DNA of 42,691 nt from Bdellovibrionales bacterium (GCA_020628165.1 JAHDFM010000014.1:40977-83667), one strand, 5' to 3'; positions 17,815 through 27,171 are shown, counted from the first letter of the stretch. A program made the numbers and translations. Notes: a model not told the origin generated them from the sequence alone.

Positions 17815-18348
17815 ATGTCTGCTAACGGGTCCAATTACAATCCTGGTGATTACAATAAAACTGGTTTCCTTGCTTTTATAGGTTCATTTGGTTTTTCCAT
17901 TGCTTTATTCTTTGTGCTTGGCTTTTTCTTCTCAGATATTCAAATTGACGAGGTTATTGAGCCACCTAAAGACGGCCAAGTGATTAAAAAGTTAGATTTA
18001 GCTACTGTTGAAAACCCTTGGGTGAGCTCTGATGAGTTGGTTGCCCATGGCAAGAAAGTCTACAAAACAAACTGTGCCACTTGTCACGGTGTCTCTGGAA
18101 AGGGTGACGGGCCTGGAAGTGCCGGTATGGCAGTTAGAAACCTCATTGAAGGTAACTGGAATAAGGGCGGTGATAGCATCACTCTCTACACAACTTTGAC
18201 AAAAGGAATCGAAGGCACATCAATGGCGGCCTTTGCTCACATTAAGCCTGTCAGTCGTTGGGCCTTGGTTCATTACGTTCGTTCGATCACTAATAATAAA
18301 GTTGAAGATGATGCTGCAGCTGTAGAAGCTTTTGCAAAAGGGCAGTGA
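17815..18348 (+). CDS. Membrane-anchored monoheme cytochrome c
   Basis: 177 residues. Residues 16-40 form a transmembrane anchor (FLAFIGSFGFSIALFFVLGFFF). The periplasmic domain carries one heme c site, CATCH at residues 87-91, and a likely axial methionine at Met137 (GTSMAAFAH). The start has a GAGAGGTTG ribosome site. It is the first gene of the caa3 oxidase operon. A monoheme cytochrome directly before SCO and coxB is also seen in clusters where it is the ActE subunit of alternative complex III, but no other act genes are in the window. It probably passes electrons to the CoxB cytochrome domain. Confidence 0.85.
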   Translation: MSANGSNYNPGDYNKTGFLAFIGSFGFSIALFFVLGFFFSDIQIDEVIEPPKDGQVIKKLDLATVENPWVSSDELVAHGKKVYKTNCATCHGVSGKGDGPGSAGMAVRNLIEGNWNKGGDSITLYTTLTKGIEGTSMAAFAHIKPVSRWALVHYVRSITNNKVEDDAAAVEAFAKGQ

Positions 18349-18357
18349 TTTTAAAAA

Positions 18358-19173
18358 ATGTTGTTATTTGTTGCTAAAATTTTAATCAGCGTAAATATGA
18401 GCTGGGCTTATCAGCAAGGGACGAACTATAAAACCGTCGATAAAAAGCCACAGCAGCTCAAGAACGTAGGCATCGTTGAAAAATTAGGCGACACTATCGA
18501 TTTAACAACAGAGTTTACTTATGACTCTGGGGACAAGGCCCCTCTTTCAAAGGCCTTCGAAGGAGACTTACCTGTCCTTTTTTCTATGGTTTATTACACG
18601 TGTCCAACGCTTTGTAACTACCATTTGAATGGTTTATTAACTGCATTCAAGCAACTAGATCTCGTCGCAGGCCGCGACTTTAAAGTGGTCGCACTTAGCA
18701 TGGACCATAAAGAGTCAGCCGATGTCGCTTATTTAAAAAAATCAAGTTACTTAGATGAGTACGGTAAAAAAGACGCCGAAAAAGGTTGGTATTTTTTGAC
18801 CGGCACTGAAGCTAATATTAAAAAGCTTACAGACAGCATTGGTTTTAGTTTTAAGTGGGATGAAAAGCGCAAAGAGTATGCTCATGCTGCAGCAGCCATT
18901 GCGATGACATCTAAAGGAAAGATATCTAGATATTTGCACGGAGTTCAGTTCAGTCCAAGCACGCTCAAGCTCTCAGTGGTTGAAGCGGGCAAAGGTAAGG
19001 TGGGCTCTGTCATTGATCAAATTGTTCTCTACTGTTTTCAATTTGATCCTTCATTAAATAAGTATACACTATATGCTTACAACATAATGAGAATTGGTGG
19101 TTTAGTGACCATTTTATTATTGGCTTTATTTTTGATCCCAGTATGGGTGAGAGAATTGCGTAAGCCGAATTGA
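18358..19173 (+). CDS. SCO1/SenC-family copper chaperone
   Basis: 271 residues. A short signal sequence precedes a thioredoxin-like domain with the copper motif CPTLC (Cys82 and Cys86) and the third ligand His176 in the YAHAAA segment. SCO proteins deliver copper, or reduce the cysteines, for the CuA centre of cytochrome oxidase subunit II. A C-terminal transmembrane segment (about residues 245-263, GLVTILLLALFLIPVW) anchors it to the inner membrane, an arrangement different from the usual N-terminal anchor. It lies 9 nt after the cytochrome gene and just ahead of coxB, whose CuA site it would serve. Confidence 0.9.
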   Translation: MLLFVAKILISVNMSWAYQQGTNYKTVDKKPQQLKNVGIVEKLGDTIDLTTEFTYDSGDKAPLSKAFEGDLPVLFSMVYYTCPTLCNYHLNGLLTAFKQLDLVAGRDFKVVALSMDHKESADVAYLKKSSYLDEYGKKDAEKGWYFLTGTEANIKKLTDSIGFSFKWDEKRKEYAHAAAAIAMTSKGKISRYLHGVQFSPSTLKLSVVEAGKGKVGSVIDQIVLYCFQFDPSLNKYTLYAYNIMRIGGLVTILLLALFLIPVWVRELRKPN

Positions 19174-19219
19174 TCACTAGAAACTTTTGAAGAGTTGGAA
19201 CGAATAAGGAGTAAACAAC

Positions 19220-20194
19220 ATGTTTTGGGTAAACAAGGCACATGCAAGCAGTTCAATTATGCCTCCACAAGCCTCAAACTTTGCCGGCCCAGTAGATAGT
19301 CTTTATGACTTTTTATACTGGTCGAGTTTGATATCTTGTATTTTAGTCATTGGTGGGCTTGTCTTTTTTGCATTCAAATACAAAAGAAAAACAGCAAACG
19401 ACAGTACAGCTTACATTTCCCACAATGCTACGCTAGAGTTCTTATGGAGTTTTATTCCATTTGTAATATTTCTTGCTGTTTTCGCTTGGGGTTGGAAGAT
19501 TTTCTACGATATGAAGCGCGCTCCTAAGAATGCTTTTGAAATCCATGTCGTTGGTCAAAAGTGGTATTGGGACTTTAAATACAAAAGCGGTAAGAAAACA
19601 ACCGGCACCTTCAAAGTGCCTTACAATAAACCTATTAAATTGATAATGACATCCAGAGATGTCCTTCACAGTTTTTATGTTCCTGCTTTCAGAATCAAGC
19701 AAGATGTGATCCCAGGCAGATACACAACTCTATGGTTTACGGCCACAAAACTTGGTACATACCAAATGTTTTGTACCGAGTATTGCGGTTCTGGACATTC
19801 AGCGATGTTAGCGAAAGTGGAGGTTGTGCCTGAGGCTGAGTTTGAAGAATGGCTTTCTGATGACCCTTACAAAGGTTTATCAATGGCTGAGGTCGGTCAA
19901 AAAGTTTTCACTCAAAGATGCATAGCTTGTCACAATAACACTGCTGAGAAAAAAATTGGTCCAGGCTTTAAAGGTCTTTATGGAAAAGAAAGGCTTATTG
20001 TTGCAGGCACAACATTAAAAGATGGCAAGCCAATGACAGTCAAAGCAGATGATAACTACCTCAGAGAGTCCATACTTAACCCAAATGCTAAAAAAGCAAA
20101 AGGCTATGAGAATGCTGTTATGACATCCTTTCAAGGACAGCTGAGTGACAATGAGTTAGATGGGATTATTGAATACATTAAGCAATTAAAATAA
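19220..20194 (+). CDS. coxB: Cytochrome c oxidase subunit II with fused cytochrome c domain
   Basis: 324 residues. Two transmembrane helices (about residues 33-53 and 75-95) precede the cupredoxin domain. CuA ligands are seen as His150 (VLHSFYVP) and Cys185, Glu187, Cys189, His193 and Met196 in the CTEYCGSGHSAM segment. A C-terminal cytochrome c domain follows, with CIACH at residues 234-238 and a likely axial Met in the VMTSF segment. The fusion marks this as a caa3-type oxidase, which takes electrons from soluble or membrane cytochromes c. An AAGGAG site precedes the start. Confidence 0.97.
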   Translation: MFWVNKAHASSSIMPPQASNFAGPVDSLYDFLYWSSLISCILVIGGLVFFAFKYKRKTANDSTAYISHNATLEFLWSFIPFVIFLAVFAWGWKIFYDMKRAPKNAFEIHVVGQKWYWDFKYKSGKKTTGTFKVPYNKPIKLIMTSRDVLHSFYVPAFRIKQDVIPGRYTTLWFTATKLGTYQMFCTEYCGSGHSAMLAKVEVVPEAEFEEWLSDDPYKGLSMAEVGQKVFTQRCIACHNNTAEKKIGPGFKGLYGKERLIVAGTTLKDGKPMTVKADDNYLRESILNPNAKKAKGYENAVMTSFQGQLSDNELDGIIEYIKQLK

Positions 20195-20213
20195 AAAATA
20201 GGAGCGAAAGACA

Positions 20214-21800
20214 ATGTCTAGTGCTGCAGATACTTCAAAGAATTATTTAAATCATGAAAAAGGCCTCTGGTCTTGGTTAACTACGGTAGACCACAAAAGA
20301 ATCGGAATCATGTATATGATCACTGTCCTTTTGTTCTTTGCTATCGGTGGTGCTTTTGCCATGCTCATTAGGCTTGAGCTTTTTGCACCAGGCGGAACTT
20401 TTGAAGCGCAAGTTTATAATCAGTTCATGACCTTTCACGGGGCCATAATGGTTTTTATGGTTATCATCCCTGGGATTCCAGCTTTCTTAGGTAACTTTGT
20501 TTTGCCTCTTCATTTGGGAGCCAAGGATGTTGCTTTCCCTAAAGTGAACTTAATGAGTTGGTACTGCTTAATTGTAGGTGCTATCATTTCTTTCATTTCT
20601 CTTTTTTATCACGGTGCTGACACTGGTTGGACGTTTTACACGCCATACTCGATTCAGACAGATAACGGCACAATCCTGTTAGTTCTCGGTGCCTTTGTAA
20701 TGGGTTTTTCATCTATCCTAACTGGGGTCAACTTTGTGGCCACAACTCATCGACTTCGTTGCAAGGGTATGGGCTTTTTTCAAATGCCACTTTTTGTTTG
20801 GGGTTTGTACTCAACAGCTATTTTGCAGGTCATTGCTACACCGGTTTTAGGAATCACTCTACTATTATTAGCTGCTGAAAAGATCATGGGCATTGGTTTT
20901 TTTGATCCAAAGCTCGGTGGTGACCCGGTCTTGTTCCAGCACTTTTTCTGGTTCTACTCTCACCCAGCTGTTTACATTATGATTCTTCCTGCGATGGGAA
21001 TAATCAGTGAGCTCATCACAGCCTTCTCTAGAAAAGTGATCTTCGGTTACAAAGCCATCGCATTTTCAAGTGTTGGTATTGCTGCTGTGAGTTTCTTTGT
21101 TTGGGGTCACCATATGTTTGTATCCGGTCAATCAGAGCTTGCGGGTGTGATTTTCTCATTCCTAACAATGCTTGTGGGTGTTCCAACAGCGATCAAAACA
21201 TTTAACTGGGTGGCTACGATGTACAAAGGGTCCATTCAGTTTCAGTCGCCAATGTTGTATGCTCTAGGTTTCTTGTTCTTATTCACCATAGGTGGTGTTA
21301 CGGGAATTATGTTAGCAACGATGGCAATGGACGTTCACTTTCACGACACTTACTTTGTTGTTGCTCACTTCCATTATGTGATGGTGGGTGGAACATTGAT
21401 GGCCATTATGGGTGGTATCTATTATTGGTTCCCAAAAATGTTCGGAAAGATGTACAGCGAGTTAGGTGCACAGTTAAGTTTTGTCCTTATCTTTGTTGGT
21501 TTCAACGTGACTTTCTTCCCTCAGTTTATCTTAGGTGCTAAGGGAATGCCGCGAAGGTATCATGATTACCCAGAGGCCTTTAGCTTTTTAAATAGTGTCT
21601 CTTCTATAGGTTCATGGACTATTGGTCTTGGTTTTATAGTTGCTTTGATTGTTATTATTCATGGTTTATTAAAAGGTGCTAAGGCTCCAGATAATCCATG
21701 GGGTGCGAAAACATTGGAGTGGCAGACAACGTCTCCACCTCCACACGAAAACTTTTACACAGACCCAGTGGTCACGGGAGGACCTTATGAGTACCGCTAA
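20214..21800 (+). CDS. coxA: Cytochrome c oxidase subunit I (caa3 type, A2 family)
   Basis: 528 residues with about 12 transmembrane helices. Heme and CuB ligands are seen: His75 (FMTFHGA), His250 with the cross-linking Tyr254 (YSHPAVY, 248-254), His299-His300 (WGHHMF), and His385 and His387 (VVAHFHYVM). The D-pathway glutamate of A1 oxidases (HPEVY) is Ala251; instead the Tyr248-Ser249 pair is present, the hallmark of A2-type oxidases such as those of Thermus and Rhodothermus. The enzyme reduces O2 to water and pumps protons. Ribosome site AGGAGCG, 19 nt after coxB. The 3' end overlaps the coxC start. Confidence 0.98.
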   Translation: MSSAADTSKNYLNHEKGLWSWLTTVDHKRIGIMYMITVLLFFAIGGAFAMLIRLELFAPGGTFEAQVYNQFMTFHGAIMVFMVIIPGIPAFLGNFVLPLHLGAKDVAFPKVNLMSWYCLIVGAIISFISLFYHGADTGWTFYTPYSIQTDNGTILLVLGAFVMGFSSILTGVNFVATTHRLRCKGMGFFQMPLFVWGLYSTAILQVIATPVLGITLLLLAAEKIMGIGFFDPKLGGDPVLFQHFFWFYSHPAVYIMILPAMGIISELITAFSRKVIFGYKAIAFSSVGIAAVSFFVWGHHMFVSGQSELAGVIFSFLTMLVGVPTAIKTFNWVATMYKGSIQFQSPMLYALGFLFLFTIGGVTGIMLATMAMDVHFHDTYFVVAHFHYVMVGGTLMAIMGGIYYWFPKMFGKMYSELGAQLSFVLIFVGFNVTFFPQFILGAKGMPRRYHDYPEAFSFLNSVSSIGSWTIGLGFIVALIVIIHGLLKGAKAPDNPWGAKTLEWQTTSPPPHENFYTDPVVTGGPYEYR

Positions 21801-22440
21801 TGTTGACAGATCTGGTGGTGGCCACGCTCACCACTTTGAAAGTGCCGAACACGAGTTTGACACCAGTAAATTCGGTACTTGGTTATTTTTATGTACTGAA
21901 GTTCTTATGTTTGGCGGCTTGTTCGTAGCCTACTTTATATTTAGTAACTTATTTCCAGAAACATTTTTAGAGGGATCTAAATATCTCGACTGGAAGTTTG
22001 GTGCTGTTAACACGGCTGTGCTCTTATTCAGTTCTTTCACTATGGTTTTAGCCATTTACTACGCTCAACAAAACAATAACAAGAAATGCGCCAATATGCT
22101 GATGATCACATTTGTGTGTGGTTTGATCTTTATGGTGATTAAGTACATGGAGTACACCCATAAAATTGAAATGGGATTGTTGCCAGGTGATATGTTTGCT
22201 TTTCAAGGGGCTGAAAGTTCTAACCTAGGTCTTTATTTCTCAGTTTATTATATGATGACGGGATTGCACGGATCACACGTTATTGTTGGTATGGGATTGA
22301 TCTTGTGGTGTTGGTTTCGTGCTCGTAAGAATGAGTTCAACTCTGGGTATTTCACGCCGGTTGAGTGTGTCGGTTTGTTTTGGCACTTAGTCGATTTGAT
22401 TTGGATTTACTTATTCCCACTTCTTTATTTGATTGATTAG
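21787..22440 (+). CDS. coxC: Cytochrome c oxidase subunit III
   Basis: 217 residues from ATG 21787, which has GGGAGG at 21776-21781; the frame is open further upstream inside coxA but has no start support. About five transmembrane helices. Typical motifs are [19 protein letters not shown] (about 28-46), where the glutamate is conserved in the family, [11 protein letters not shown] and [21 protein letters not shown] at the end. Its start overlaps the last codons of coxA by 14 nt, suggesting coupled translation. The subunit has no redox centre and stabilises subunit I. Confidence 0.95.
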   Translation: MSTANVDRSGGGHAHHFESAEHEFDTSKFGTWLFLCTEVLMFGGLFVAYFIFSNLFPETFLEGSKYLDWKFGAVNTAVLLFSSFTMVLAIYYAQQNNNKKCANMLMITFVCGLIFMVIKYMEYTHKIEMGLLPGDMFAFQGAESSNLGLYFSVYYMMTGLHGSHVIVGMGLILWCWFRARKNEFNSGYFTPVECVGLFWHLVDLIWIYLFPLLYLID

Positions 22441-22461
22441 TATTTTAGAAGGATTTTAATT

Positions 22462-22773
22462 ATGGCAGGACATCATCAACTTAATTTTAAAGTTTTAAGA
22501 AACACTCTTTTTGCTCTTTTGAGCTTAACGATACTTACAGTCCTTGTGGCAAAGCCTGTTTCTGGTTTTGACGCTGGAATGTTTAACTTTGTGATCGCAA
22601 TGGGGATTGCCTCTTTGAAGGCCGGCCTTGTATTAGCTTATTTTATGCAGTTGAAAGACGACAATAAGCTATACTTAGGTTTAATGATCTCATGTGTGTT
22701 CTTTTTATTGTTATTTTTTGGGCTGAGTTTTATAGATATTATTTCTAGAGCGCCAGTAGACAGCACTTTGTAA
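22462..22773 (+). CDS. coxD: Cytochrome c oxidase subunit IV
   Basis: 103 residues with three predicted transmembrane helices (about 16-34, 41-62 and 74-94). The central helix holds ASLKAGLVLAYFMQLKDD, the signature of the prokaryotic subunit IV family, in which a K-x-x-L-V-x-x-Y/F-F-M-H/Q-L pattern is conserved. A ribosome site (AGAAGGATT) precedes it, 21 nt after coxC. It completes the structural subunits of the oxidase. Confidence 0.92.
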   Translation: MAGHHQLNFKVLRNTLFALLSLTILTVLVAKPVSGFDAGMFNFVIAMGIASLKAGLVLAYFMQLKDDNKLYLGLMISCVFFLLLFFGLSFIDIISRAPVDSTL

Positions 22774-22782
22774 TAATGGGTT

Positions 22783-22805
22783 CTAAGTGCGCTTTGCGCT
22801 CTTAG
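22783..22805 (+). other. GC-rich hairpin between coxD and ctaB
   Basis: CTAAGTGCGC and GCGCTCTTAG pair at nine of ten positions around a TTT loop, 10 nt after the coxD stop. No T-tract follows, so it is more likely a transcript-stabilising or processing site than a full terminator. It may reduce ctaBA expression relative to the structural genes. The following TCTTCGGTCTTCAGG is vaguely like the dispersed repeat but too diverged to call. Confidence 0.5.
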
Positions 22806-22962
22806 GTCTTCGGTCTTCAGGTTCAACCCTTTAAAAATGAGTTAGTTTTAGTCATCAAAAGAGTGTTTGTAAGAATTATACTTCGCTTAAAATGACAGGT
22901 GATAAATACAAAAAATGCTTTTTTATTGACCACTTTTAACTAAGAATTTAAAAAATGAGGGC

Positions 22963-23838
22963 ATGGTAAAACACTATTTAAATTTAACTAAATTTGGAAT
23001 CACCCTTTTTGCCATAGTGAGCGCTCTGGCTGGTTTTTTAGTTGGTTTTCCGATGGGGCAGCCCATAAATGTGGGTCATGTTTTACTATTAATCTTTGGT
23101 CTTTACTTTGTCTGCTCTGGCAGTTTCTCAATCAATCAAGCTCAAGAAAAAAACATTGATTCTAAAATGCCTCGAACCTTAAAGCGCCCCATCGTTAGTG
23201 GTAAACTGAGTGTGTGGCAGGGCTTTGCTTTGGGTGCTCTGATGATTCTCTTTGGTAGCTTGTTGCTTTACATACTGAACCCTACGACATTTTATTTAGC
23301 TATTCTGACTGTGTTTTTATACAACGTCGCATATACAGTGTTTTGGAAGAAGTCTTGGGCCTTTGCTGCTGTACCAGGCGCTATTCCAGGGGCGATGCCT
23401 GTGGTGATAGGGTATTCGGCGGTTTCAAACCCTTTAGACCCTCAGTCTCTTTATCTATTTTTAATCATGTTTTTATGGCAGATGCCTCACTTCTGGGCCT
23501 TAGCCATTCGCTTTAAGGACGATTACTCAAAGGGTGGGATTCCTGTTTTACCAAGCGTTATTGGAGATCAGAGAACTCGTTATCATATAGGGCTGTATAC
23601 ATTTGCTTACATAGGTGTTTCTTTAGCCTTGCCTTTATTTATACAAGCCAACCTTCTCTATCTTATATTGGTTGTTCCAATGGCTGTGAAAGTAATCATT
23701 GAATTTTTTAAGTACTTTAAAGCCAAAGAACAAAAAGCATGGCTCCCGTTTTTCTTATGGGTGAACTTAAGTGTGATTGTCTTTCTATTAGCTCCTGCTG
23801 TTGATCAGTGGGTTTACTATTGGGCTCAAATTTATTGA
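22963..23838 (+). CDS. ctaB: Protoheme IX farnesyltransferase (heme O synthase)
   Basis: 291 residues with about nine hydrophobic helices. It adds a farnesyl group to heme b, giving heme O. The first substrate motif is seen as NQAQEKNIDSKMPRT (residues 58-72), in which the first Asp of the usual N-x3-D-x3-D pattern is Glu62 and the second is Asp66. The second motif is RFKDDYSKGGIPVLP (about 183-197). The gene follows coxD by 189 bp, so it may have its own promoter. Its TGA overlaps the ATG of ctaA. Confidence 0.95.
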   Translation: MVKHYLNLTKFGITLFAIVSALAGFLVGFPMGQPINVGHVLLLIFGLYFVCSGSFSINQAQEKNIDSKMPRTLKRPIVSGKLSVWQGFALGALMILFGSLLLYILNPTTFYLAILTVFLYNVAYTVFWKKSWAFAAVPGAIPGAMPVVIGYSAVSNPLDPQSLYLFLIMFLWQMPHFWALAIRFKDDYSKGGIPVLPSVIGDQRTRYHIGLYTFAYIGVSLALPLFIQANLLYLILVVPMAVKVIIEFFKYFKAKEQKAWLPFFLWVNLSVIVFLLAPAVDQWVYYWAQIY

Positions 23839-24704
23839 TGGTGATTAGCGAAAAGCTTGTAAAATATTATCGTTATATGATCTTTGAAGTGATCGGGCTG
23901 ATTGTCCTCGGGGCTTTGGTGCGAGCTATGGATGCTGGCCTAGCTTGTCCTGACTGGCCACTTTGCTTTGGTGACATCATTCCTGATTATCAATTTCAAG
24001 TTTACCTAGAGTTTATTCATAGGGCTTTGGCTGGGCTGATTGCTATAGCTTGTTTTATACTAAATTATAAAATCATCAAAAACCCAAATGTCTCCATGAC
24101 CATTAAAAATATATGTTGGTTCAGTTGGACAGTTTTAATGGCTCAAATCATTATGGGTGCTCTAACGGTCACATTGCAGCTGGATAGTTATGTTGTAGCC
24201 ACACACCTTATGCTTGCAATGGTGTTTTTAATGAGCTTGTTATGGATCTACTTTTACATCAGTGGAGTTCAAAAAAATAAAGCGGTCATAAAAACAAGAG
24301 TGTTTGCTTTCTTTAGTTGTTTTGTCATCTTTATGCAGATCTTATTAGGAGGTCTTGTTGCTTCTCACTATGCTGCTTTAGTGTGTACTGACTTTCCTTT
24401 GTGCCATGGCAAACTCATTCCAACATTTTCTGGCATCATCGGTTTGCAAGTGATTCACCGTTTATGGGCTTACTTTGTCACAGTTGTGATTTTAGGTTTT
24501 TGTTTTTATATTTATAAAAATTCTCACAAGTATAGTAATGTTCTAAAAGAGTCGAAGTGGTTGGCTATTTTTATTGTCGTTCAAATGGGCATCGGCATTA
24601 GTAATGTGTTGTTTCACACGCCACCGCTCTTAACAATCACACACTCATTTTTCGCGGTACTGCTGCTTGGCACTTCGTGGAGAATCATTTACAAGTTGAA
24701 TTAA
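23838..24704 (+). CDS. ctaA: Heme A synthase
   Basis: 288 residues from ATG 23838, which overlaps the ctaB stop as TGATG. An upstream in-frame GTG inside ctaB is less likely. Eight transmembrane helices in two similar halves. Heme ligand histidines are visible in FIHRALA (His61), THLMLA, VIHRLWA and THSFFA. Each half has a Cys pair in a loop (CPDWPLC, 37-43, and CTDFPLC), as in Bacillus-type CtaA. It oxidises the C8 methyl of heme O to give heme A for the caa3 enzyme encoded upstream. Confidence 0.94.
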   Translation: MVISEKLVKYYRYMIFEVIGLIVLGALVRAMDAGLACPDWPLCFGDIIPDYQFQVYLEFIHRALAGLIAIACFILNYKIIKNPNVSMTIKNICWFSWTVLMAQIIMGALTVTLQLDSYVVATHLMLAMVFLMSLLWIYFYISGVQKNKAVIKTRVFAFFSCFVIFMQILLGGLVASHYAALVCTDFPLCHGKLIPTFSGIIGLQVIHRLWAYFVTVVILGFCFYIYKNSHKYSNVLKESKWLAIFIVVQMGIGISNVLFHTPPLLTITHSFFAVLLLGTSWRIIYKLN

Positions 24705-24734
24705 TCTCTATTTGAAATCATTAATTATAAATTT

Positions 24735-25406
24735 TTAAGGCGTTGAATTGTCAGATGTGTAGGTGTGACCTGCTTTTGGGTAGCCACCAGGGACATCTTT
24801 AAAAGTAATTGCTATAGCTTGAGTCCCATTTTTGTTAGTCGCATAAAAATGTAAATGTGGCATAATGGTTATTCCAACTAAACCGCTGTAACCAATAATT
24901 TGACCTTGTTGAACTTTGTCACCAACGTTAACTTTAGCCCCTTCTTTTTTGAGATGAGCATATCCAGTTCGCACTCCATCAGAATGTTCAATAAGAATAT
25001 AATTTGCTAAGTTTTGAATGCCATCGTGATGAACCTCAACATGGACGACAGTTCCTGCTCTAGCAGCTAAAACGGGAGTTCCAACGGGCATTATGAAGTC
25101 CCAAGCATACAAGTTTAGGCCCCGGTGACTGGTGAAGCTTCTGTTGCCTTGAGCAACAAATCGTTTAACTCCTCCATGCCAAGGCAAAAGATATTGAGAG
25201 TTTTGTGGGTCTGGGTAGGAGTCACTATTGTTGGGTCCAGTGAAAAAAACTATAAATATTAAATAAGGTAAAAACCAAAGAGCTAGAAAAAGAGAAACTT
25301 TTTTTCGATGTAATTTTATAAACTTCAAATTAAAGATAGAAATCAAGAGAAGCATTAAGGCAATAAAAATTGAGAGTGCAAATAGACTTCCTAATATTAA
25401 AAACAT
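24735..25406 (-). CDS. Membrane-anchored M23-family metallopeptidase
   Basis: 223 residues. Two N-terminal hydrophobic segments (about 2-27 and 37-56) anchor the protein; the peptidase domain begins near residue 90. Zinc-site and catalytic residues match LytM/M23: His94 and Asp103 (HRGLNLYAWDF), His151 (YAHLKK) and His184, His186 (PHLHFYAT). The subfamily with 'YAxDF-MP-GTPV' is used here, as AWDFIMPVGTPV. Such enzymes cut peptide cross-links in peptidoglycan, or act as regulators when degenerate; here all key residues are present. It converges on ctaA with 30 nt between stops. Confidence 0.88.
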   Translation of the reverse strand: MFLILGSLFALSIFIALMLLLISIFNLKFIKLHRKKVSLFLALWFLPYLIFIVFFTGPNNSDSYPDPQNSQYLLPWHGGVKRFVAQGNRSFTSHRGLNLYAWDFIMPVGTPVLAARAGTVVHVEVHHDGIQNLANYILIEHSDGVRTGYAHLKKEGAKVNVGDKVQQGQIIGYSGLVGITIMPHLHFYATNKNGTQAIAITFKDVPGGYPKAGHTYTSDNSTP

Positions 25407-25573
25407 AACTTTAAAGTAAAAGAAGAAGTTGTGACTGTCACTCTAGTTATTCGGTTAATATTTTGAATGCGAGAGTTAGATAGTAAAAATATCCTGATAT
25501 CTATTAGGCAATACTAAATTTACAGATTATTACCTTTGTAAATCAATTACTAGGAGGCCAATCAGGCTCAGGC

Positions 25574-26641
25574 TTAAAAGGTGTAGACCTTTCCAAGGTA
25601 AGGCTCGATCAATTCAAACTTATGCTTAAGACAATGTCTAGTGATGAGCTTAATAGGTTCATCCCATGCATGCACTGAAAGATCAAACATGCCCCAGTGA
25701 ATTGGGAAGTGAACTTTGGTGTTTAAGTAATATCCCGCTGAGGCAGATTCTTCGGGGAGAAGGTGCACAGCTTGCCATGCTTTGTTGTATTGTCCGGTTT
25801 CGATGAATGCGACATCAAAAGGACCAAACTGTCTACCTATGTCTTCAAAGTGAGTGCTAAAGCCAGTGTCTCCACTGAAGTACACGCTTTTATCGTTAGT
25901 GCGAATCACCCATGAAGCCCACAAGGTTTTGTATTGATGAATGCCATTGCGACCAGAAAAATGTTGGGCCGGTGTTGCTATAAATTCGACTCCTTGTACT
26001 TTTGTGGCCGCCCACCAATCCAAATTAGTGATCTTGTCGGACTCAATGCCCCAATAAATAAGATGAGACTCCACACCAAGAGGGACAATAAAAGAGGTGC
26101 TAGTGCCTGCGAAGTGCCTAACAGTGTCCTTATCTAAGTGATCATAGTGGTCATGAGAGATAAGGACGATATCAATCTTGGGGAGATCATACAGTTCAAC
26201 AATAGGTGGTTGAAAACGTTTAAAGAAAATAGGCACTGGGAAGACAGAGTCTGAAAAAACAGGATCTATTAAAATATTTAAACCATTTATTCTCAGGAAA
26301 ATACTTGAGTGACCAAACCAAATTGCTTGCACTTTATCAGGATAACTTTCCATAATTTCTTTAAAATTAGGTTTCTCAAAAGGAAGTGGGTGAGGTGGTT
26401 TGGTTTCTACTTCTGGGAAGAACCATTGACCTAGGAGTTCTAAACTCATCGGGATGTTGATGTCATTATTGAACACGTCTATAAACTTATTTTTAAATTC
26501 ATGTTTTGAAGCACTATAATTTGGTGACTTTTGATAATACTTTGAGAGCTCAGTCTCAGGGATTTGACCCATCTCATCCCAGACATAAACTAGAACTGAG
26601 GCAATAAAAATAACTATGACAACAATAATTTTTTTAATCAT
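25574..26641 (-). CDS. NAPE-PLD-like metallo-beta-lactamase-fold hydrolase
   Basis: 355 residues from ATG 26641 (the TTG one codon earlier is less likely). An N-terminal anchor or signal (residues 2-20) is followed by a metallo-beta-lactamase fold. Seen: WFGHSSIFLRING, the metal motif SHDHYDHLD (HDHYDH at 163-168), ATPAQHFSGR, YFSGDTGFSTH and HFPIHWGMFDLS near the end. The order and spacing match the COG2220 group containing UlaG and N-acyl-phosphatidylethanolamine phospholipase D. A membrane lipid phospholipase role is plausible given the anchor, but substrate cannot be read from sequence. No partner genes adjoin it. Confidence 0.85.
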   Translation of the reverse strand: MIKKIIVVIVIFIASVLVYVWDEMGQIPETELSKYYQKSPNYSASKHEFKNKFIDVFNNDINIPMSLELLGQWFFPEVETKPPHPLPFEKPNFKEIMESYPDKVQAIWFGHSSIFLRINGLNILIDPVFSDSVFPVPIFFKRFQPPIVELYDLPKIDIVLISHDHYDHLDKDTVRHFAGTSTSFIVPLGVESHLIYWGIESDKITNLDWWAATKVQGVEFIATPAQHFSGRNGIHQYKTLWASWVIRTNDKSVYFSGDTGFSTHFEDIGRQFGPFDVAFIETGQYNKAWQAVHLLPEESASAGYYLNTKVHFPIHWGMFDLSVHAWDEPIKLITRHCLKHKFELIEPYLGKVYTF

Positions 26642-26706
26642 CAATAAAGAATAAGAAAAAAGCCAAAAGGTCTCAACTTAAATTTAGATATATTGATGAA
26701 TTCATC

Positions 26707-27171
26707 CTAAAAGTCTTCAGGGAGTATTAAGCGGGGAGGGTTTTCGTATCTTTGCAGCTTGGCCCGGTAGTTTTTTTTGTAAAATTCATTATTGGGATCT
26801 ATTTCTGTGAGTTTTTTATAAGCCAACATTTGGCACTGAAAATCGTTTTTTTTATGACATTGCTGAATGATTGCTAACAATTTGTCTTCTTGTAAGTCGT
26901 TCCAGTAGTGTTTTATGTAGGTGCTGATGTGACTGTCTTTTTTCATAATGCGGTCCCAGTTTTTATTCACTATAAATGCAAACTGAAGTGCTCCAAGCAA
27001 TAAAACTCCTAGGACAATTTTTTTATGATGGCGCGACCACACACTGTCTGGACGAGCTTGGGAACTGAAAGAAGAATGGCATTGAGAACAATTCACTACA
27101 CCTGATATGTAATTGCCTGGAGTAAATGGAGTGTCACAATTTGGACACCTCTGTAATAATTTCTTGCTCAT
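26707..27171 (-). CDS. Zinc-ribbon membrane protein of unknown function
   Basis: 154 residues from ATG 27171, which has AAGGG nine nucleotides upstream; a 12-residue longer form has no ribosome site. Two C-x2-C pairs (CPNC near residue 10 and CSQC near 28) form an N-terminal zinc ribbon, like the one in the protein at 11164-12054. A transmembrane helix follows (about 49-67, IVLGVLLLGALQFAFIV). The C-terminal 80 residues look helical and TPR-like (LLAIIQQCHKKNDFQCQMLA, then YKKLTEIDPNNEFYKK). Topology would place the ribbon in the cytoplasm and the helical part in the periplasm. Function unknown. Confidence 0.65.
   Translation of the reverse strand: MSKKLLQRCPNCDTPFTPGNYISGVVNCSQCHSSFSSQARPDSVWSRHHKKIVLGVLLLGALQFAFIVNKNWDRIMKKDSHISTYIKHYWNDLQEDKLLAIIQQCHKKNDFQCQMLAYKKLTEIDPNNEFYKKNYRAKLQRYENPPRLILPEDF

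Noticed and set aside
21676-21786. Upstream extension of coxC inside coxA
   Set aside because: The frame is open but basic and unlike subunit III; ATG 21787 has a GGGAGG site and fits the family start.
22863-22885. Fifth REP-like copy before ctaB
   Set aside because: Only the CTTCGCT part resembles the repeat; the flanking half is too diverged to support it.
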